9,136 bases of DNA, taken from the NCBI GenBank assembly GCA_016187325.1, contig JACPJY010000201.1:1-9136 (forward strand). The letters are read 5' to 3'. Of this stretch, positions 6,572 to 9,136 are shown in pieces (the stretch's first letter is position 1; every line of letters begins with the position of its first letter). Below the pieces are notes generated by a model. It did not search any database, was not told the origin of the DNA, and saw only the letters and a program-made list of their open reading frames with translations. Both the position numbers and the translations under genes were made by a program. This DNA is from Rhodospirillales bacterium (GTDB taxonomy: Bacteria; Pseudomonadota; Alphaproteobacteria; Rhodospirillales; Casp-alpha2).

Positions 6572-6577
6572 TATGAT
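6572..6577 (+). promoter_or_regulatory. Candidate -10 box upstream of rpsU
   Basis: TATGAT lies 68 bp before the rpsU start. A transcript from here would begin near 6584 and carry the hairpin at 6596-6616 in its leader. The -35 region is not close to consensus, so this is tentative. Confidence 0.35.
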
Positions 6578-6595
6578 AGAAGGCCCACCCCAACT

Positions 6596-6616
6596 CGGAA
6601 ACTGTTTTAGTTTCCG
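6596..6616 (+). promoter_or_regulatory. Perfect 8-bp hairpin in the rpsU leader
   Basis: CGGAAACT, loop GTTTT, AGTTTCCG: a perfect inverted repeat 30 nt before the GTG start and about 11 nt before the GGAGAG ribosome-binding region. There is no T-run after the 3' arm, so it is not a standard terminator. It could be an RNA element controlling S21 translation or a protein operator in the def/rpsU gap; the sequence alone does not decide. Confidence 0.5.
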
Positions 6617-6645
6617 GCCTTTAACTTGGAGAGAGATAGAGACCG

Positions 6646-6849
6646 GTGCAAGTCACTGTCCGCGACAACAACGTCGACCAGGCGCTCAAGGCCCTGAAGA
6701 AGAAGATGCAACGCGAAGGCATTTTCCGCGAAATGAAGCTCAGGCGATCCTACGAGAAGCCGTCGGAGCGCAAGGCCCGCGAGAAGGCCGAGGCCATCCG
6801 CCGCGCTCGAAAGCTCGAGCGCAAGCGCCTGGAACGGGAAGGCTTCTAG
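6646..6849 (+). CDS. rpsU: 30S ribosomal protein S21
   Basis: A 67-residue basic protein of the small ribosomal subunit, which helps early translation initiation near the anti-Shine-Dalgarno end of 16S rRNA. The start MQVTVRDNNVDQALKALKKK (1-20) and 'MQREGIFREMKLRR' (21-34) are the S21 signature, followed by a Lys/Arg/Ala-rich helix (40-65). Translation starts at GTG 6646, set by alignment with family N-termini (MQV...DNNV); no ATG is in frame upstream. GGAGAGAG (6628-6635) is the ribosome-binding region. It is monocistronic, divergent from def, with no clear T-run terminator after the stop. Confidence 0.97.
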   Translation: MQVTVRDNNVDQALKALKKKMQREGIFREMKLRRSYEKPSERKAREKAEAIRRARKLERKRLEREGF

Positions 6850-7021
6850 TCCCTCCCCGGTGGTTTCCCGGCCCCGATCAGCCGCACCCAAAATCCAGGT
6901 CCAGTCCCGCCAGTAACACAACCGCCGACCGACCGGCAGCGATCCGTTGCGTGTCGCGCCATCGGCCGTTCCCGCCGTGGCCACGACGACATTCACTCAG
7001 TTCTGTGGCACCATCGGCGGC

Positions 7022-7624
7022 ATGAAGGAAAAGCTTACCCTTCTTGCCCTGACCCTTGTGGCGCTGGTTGTTTCCGGGATCGACCCGGTCGACCAGCCGA
7101 CTTGGCTGTTGGAAGCGTTGCCGGTGATCGTCGTTGTGCCGGTTCTCGCCAGCACTCATCGCCGCTTCCCGCTTACCCCGTTGGCCTATCGGCTGATCTT
7201 TCTCCACGCGCTGATCCTAATTCTCGGCTCCCATTACACCTACGCCCAGGTGCCGCTCGGCGATTGGGCCCGCGACGCCTCCGGCCTTGCCCGCAACCAC
7301 TACGACCGGCTCGGGCATCTGGCTCAGGGCTTCATCCCGGCCATCATCGTCCGCGAGCTACTGCTGCGGATGACGCCGCTCCGACCCGGCGGCTGGACGT
7401 TCCTCCTGGTCACCGCCTGCTGCCTAAGCGTTAGCGCCTTCTACGAAATGCTCGAATGGTGGGCGGCGCTGGCCTTGGGCCAGGGGGCCGACGCGTTCCT
7501 AGGCACCCAGGGCGATCCCTGGGATACCCAATGGGACATGTTCCTGGCGTTGATTGGTGCCGTAACCTCGCAACTTCTGTTCAGCCGTACCCATGATCGG
7601 GAGCTCGCCAAGCTCAGTGCTTGA
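7022..7624 (+). CDS. DUF2238 (YjdF-type) inner-membrane protein
   Basis: A 200-residue polytopic membrane protein with about five hydrophobic segments: roughly 4-20, 30-45, 56-71, 122-140 and 171-187. It carries the conserved polar motifs of the family of E. coli YjdF: 'GSHYTYAQVPLGDW' (69-82), 'RNHYDRLGHLAQGFIPA' (91-107), 'FYEMLEWWAAL' (140-150) and 'GTQGDPWDTQWDMFLALIGA' (161-180). The concentration of His, Asp, Glu and Tyr at membrane borders suggests a metal or acid-base site, but no function is established. The frame is open upstream to 6947 (an extra 25 residues without membrane character). ATG 7022 gives a typical family length and places the first hydrophobic segment at the N-terminus. 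The ribosome-binding site is poor for either start. Confidence 0.88.
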   Translation: MKEKLTLLALTLVALVVSGIDPVDQPTWLLEALPVIVVVPVLASTHRRFPLTPLAYRLIFLHALILILGSHYTYAQVPLGDWARDASGLARNHYDRLGHLAQGFIPAIIVRELLLRMTPLRPGGWTFLLVTACCLSVSAFYEMLEWWAALALGQGADAFLGTQGDPWDTQWDMFLALIGAVTSQLLFSRTHDRELAKLSA

Positions 7625-7979
7625 AACTCAATAAACGAGGGTGGGAGGAAGAAGCTGAACCGGAATTCTCCGGCCCAGTTGCCGAGCGCCTATCCGGTTT
7701 CTTCGGTCATTTTCTTGGCGTCGCCGAACAGCGTCATGGTGCTGGTAGGCGGTCAAAACTCGTGGGATGGGATTATTTGAATCATAAAAAGGTTCGAGTG
7801 ATTCCGAGGCAATGGGTAAAGAAGAAAGAAATGCGCCACAGCTTCCTAAAGGTATAAAGACTCGAAAATTAGAAAATTTGCACCAAGTCATGGGATAAGT
7901 ATTTATACGGATGCACCGGCGGGAAAAATCCAAAAGCTACCGAAGATCCTTGAGGAGTAAACTGCGACTCACTGACAGG

Positions 7980-8088
7980 TGTAATTTTTTGTCATTATCG
8001 GATCGCGGCGTTCGGCGTCACCGATCTCCTGTGGTCGCTACAGGAAATCGCGGAATTGGCGGATACCTACGCCAAGGAAAATAAATAA
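7980..8088 (+). pseudogene. Probable transposase C-terminal relic, frameshifted
   Basis: From 8002 to the TAA at 8086 the frame reads IAAFGVTDLLWSLQEIAELA then DTYAKENK. This resembles the C-terminus of a group of DDE transposases that end like 'TPAMAAGVTDRLWSLEDIV'. Just upstream, dropping one T from the six-T run at 7985-7990 gives 'CNFCHYRI' in frame, resembling the 'YNFxRxHKTL' motif that precedes it in those enzymes; about eight intervening residues ('KTLRVTPA') would be missing. So it looks like a homopolymer frameshift plus a deletion in a truncated gene. No terminal inverted repeats or N-terminal part are seen nearby. The match is from memory of the family pattern, so the IS family is left open. 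Confidence 0.45.
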
Positions 8089-8137
8089 GTTCCAAAAAGC
8101 TGGATCATTGAAGCACAGGCGCGTATGATCGATGCGC

Positions 8138-8242
8138 GGTTCGCCAGCGGAAATGGCGACGACCGCCAATGAAACCTTGGGGGCGGTTAACAAACATCAG
8201 CATGTGATTTGTCGTCCCGACGGCTTAGGCCGGCGACGGGAC
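8138..8242. other. Cluster of three adjacent stem-loops
   Basis: (a) 8138-8164: stem TCGCCA/TGGCGA with loop GCGGAAA, extended by GGT/ACC across a 2-nt bulge. (b) 8190-8212: ATCA/TGAT with loop GCATG, extended by ACAA/TTGT across a bulge. (c) 8214-8242: outer GTCCCG/CGGGAC around an inner CGGC-TTAG-GCCG hairpin. None is followed by a T-run on either strand. They lie 71-175 bp before the MHYT gene start. They could be a structured leader, a weak terminator array or the end of a mobile element. Confidence 0.4.
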
Positions 8243-8312
8243 CAGCCGCTTGCAACAACCAAGATTGCTGTTTGACGGCAGTTTTGCTGATTGCGCGAGC
8301 GAGGGGGATGCG

Positions 8313-9136
8313 ATGACGTGGCTTGATACCCTCGTGTGGTGGTTCACCTATGACGGTACCACCATCATCCCTTACTACCATCATCCAGGACTGGTGGTGG
8401 CCGCCTATTTGATGGCGTCATTCGCATCATACACGGCCTTCCATTTAGTCGACCGTGTGCGCTCCGCCGCGAACGGCGGTGTCCGCGCCGCTTGGTTAGC
8501 CACTGCCGGTCTCTCGATGGGTTCCGGAATCTGGGCGATGCATTTCATCGCCATGCTTGCCGTAGTCATCGCGATCCCGGTGGATTACGACCCCTGGGTG
8601 ACTGCGCTGTCCGCAGTTTTTGCGATGATCGCCAGCGCCGCCGCCTTCGAATTGGTAGCGGTGACGCGACCAAAACTCTCATACCTTGCCACCGGCGCGG
8701 TGGTGCTCGGCGGGGGCATTGGGTTGATGCATTATACTGGCATGGCCGCCCTGAGAATGCCCGCCCGCATTCTTTACGACCCTTATCTGTTCGCCCTTTC
8801 TGTCGTGGTGGCCGTAGCGCTGTCAGCGGCCGCCATTTTGATTCTCCGCGTGGATTTCCATTGGCGGCGTGCTTCACCGTTGCGGACGCGTGTCCTGGGC
8901 GCGGCGATCATGGGCATGGCGATTACGGCCATGCATTTCACCGGCATGTGCGCGACCAGTTTCTGCGTTGTGCGCGGTCAAGAGACGGCAGGGCGCGTCA
9001 TCGGCAGCACCTTGATGGCGGCGGCGATCGGGGGTGTTGCTCTCCTGATGGGTGGCCTCGCCCTCATTGCCGCCATCATGGACCGGCGGGCCGAGACGGC
9101 CGAAATGCGCCGCGTCCAGACCGAGGGTTTTCTCCA
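8313..9136 (+). CDS. MHYT-domain integral membrane sensor, N-terminal part
   Basis: An open frame of 274 codons that runs off the window. It encodes the MHYT membrane sensor domain, thought from the conserved Met/His residues to bind a metal such as copper and sense oxygen, CO or NO. Three motif copies end membrane helices: MHFIAM (76-81), MHYTGM (139-144) and MHFTGM (207-212). Hydrophobic helices lie at about 29-45, 63-83, 93-110, 124-145, 157-177, 195-214 and 226-247. The first motif deviates (Ile-Ala for Thr-Gly). After the last helix comes 'MDRRAETAEMRRVQTEGFL', a polar linker typically leading to PAS, GGDEF/EAL or kinase domains, so an output domain is expected beyond the window. GAGGGGG precedes ATG 8313; an ATG at 8308 stops after two codons. 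Confidence 0.9.
   Translation, partial: MTWLDTLVWWFTYDGTTIIPYYHHPGLVVAAYLMASFASYTAFHLVDRVRSAANGGVRAAWLATAGLSMGSGIWAMHFIAMLAVVIAIPVDYDPWVTALSAVFAMIASAAAFELVAVTRPKLSYLATGAVVLGGGIGLMHYTGMAALRMPARILYDPYLFALSVVVAVALSAAAILILRVDFHWRRASPLRTRVLGAAIMGMAITAMHFTGMCATSFCVVRGQETAGRVIGSTLMAAAIGGVALLMGGLALIAAIMDRRAETAEMRRVQTEGFL

Larger units (their letters stand above)
7625..8312. other. Gene-poor, AT-richer, apparently decaying tract
   Basis: About 690 bp without a convincing intact gene between the DUF2238 gene and the MHYT gene. Base composition changes abruptly from GC-rich to mixed, with A/T runs around 7780-7990. It contains short broken coding-like fragments: a 28-codon ORF at 7812-7898 (MGKEERNAPQLPKGIKTRKL...), followed one frame over by 'ISIYTDAPAGKIQKLPKILEE' at 7895-7960, and the transposase-like relic at 7980-8088. 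From 8138 to 8242 there are three adjacent stem-loops. ORFs of 78 and 101 codons here (7621-7857 plus, 7628-7933 minus) show no family features. Best read as the remains of inserted or transferred DNA. Confidence 0.6.

Noticed and set aside
5754..7025. 423-codon plus-strand ORF
   Set aside because: Crosses COQ9, def and rpsU, all clearly identified in other frames.
7660..7673. CCGGA/TCCGG hairpin after the DUF2238 gene
   Set aside because: Only 5 bp, no T-run; expected by chance in GC-rich DNA.
7628..7933. 101-codon minus-strand ORF and a short MTLFGDAKKMTEETG frame within it
   Set aside because: No family pattern or ribosome site; lies in the decaying tract.
1..9136. CRISPR array, tRNA, rRNA, phage genes or defence island
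   Set aside because: No regularly spaced repeats, no tRNA-like cloverleaf with CCA end or rRNA motifs, and no recognisable phage or defence domains.

Overview
The window is GC-rich chromosomal DNA from an alphaproteobacterium, probably of the Rhodospirillales type. The evidence is a COQ9-family (rpsU-divergent) gene near rpsU, two YdcH/DUF465 genes close to purE and upstream of rpsU, and protein sequences typical of that class. All assignments come from reading translations and motifs; no database search was possible.

Layout. (1) 1-2049: two AMP-forming acyl-CoA ligases diverge from a shared 171-bp gap. They are the N-terminus of a propionyl-CoA synthetase (prpE, minus, cut by the window edge) and a complete fatty acyl-CoA synthetase (plus). 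(2) 2171-2810: two small YdcH/DUF465 paralogues diverge from a 271-bp gap; the minus-strand copy is only 55 aa. (3) 2849-4274: a cytosolic protein with a degenerate GGDEF domain (GGNDF) on the minus strand, divergent from purE. The gap holds a recognisable promoter for each gene and a leader hairpin. (4) 4294-5169/5172: an unrecognised all-helical protein on the minus strand, at the place where purK often follows purE. (5) 5273-6849: COQ9-family protein and peptide deformylase, overlapping by 8 nt on the minus strand, divergent from rpsU, which has a GTG start and a perfect 8-bp hairpin in its leader. (6) 7022-7624: a DUF2238/YjdF-type inner-membrane protein. (7) 7625-8312: about 690 bp of visibly AT-richer, apparently decaying DNA with a probable frameshifted transposase C-terminus and three adjacent stem-loops. 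(8) 8313-9136: the N-terminal membrane part of an MHYT-domain sensor, cut by the window end.

How the genes fit together. The middle is a housekeeping block (purine synthesis, N-terminal protein processing, ribosomal protein S21, ubiquinone-associated COQ9) in a largely conserved alphaproteobacterial neighbourhood. The left edge is carboxylic-acid activation. The right end looks more recently rearranged, with IS debris beside a signalling gene. The points most worth a second look are the PurE with altered conserved active-site positions and no purK beside it, the inactive-looking GGDEF protein with a structured leader, the rpsU leader hairpin, and the structured decaying tract upstream of the MHYT gene. 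I found no clear defence island, CRISPR array or other obviously new multi-gene system.
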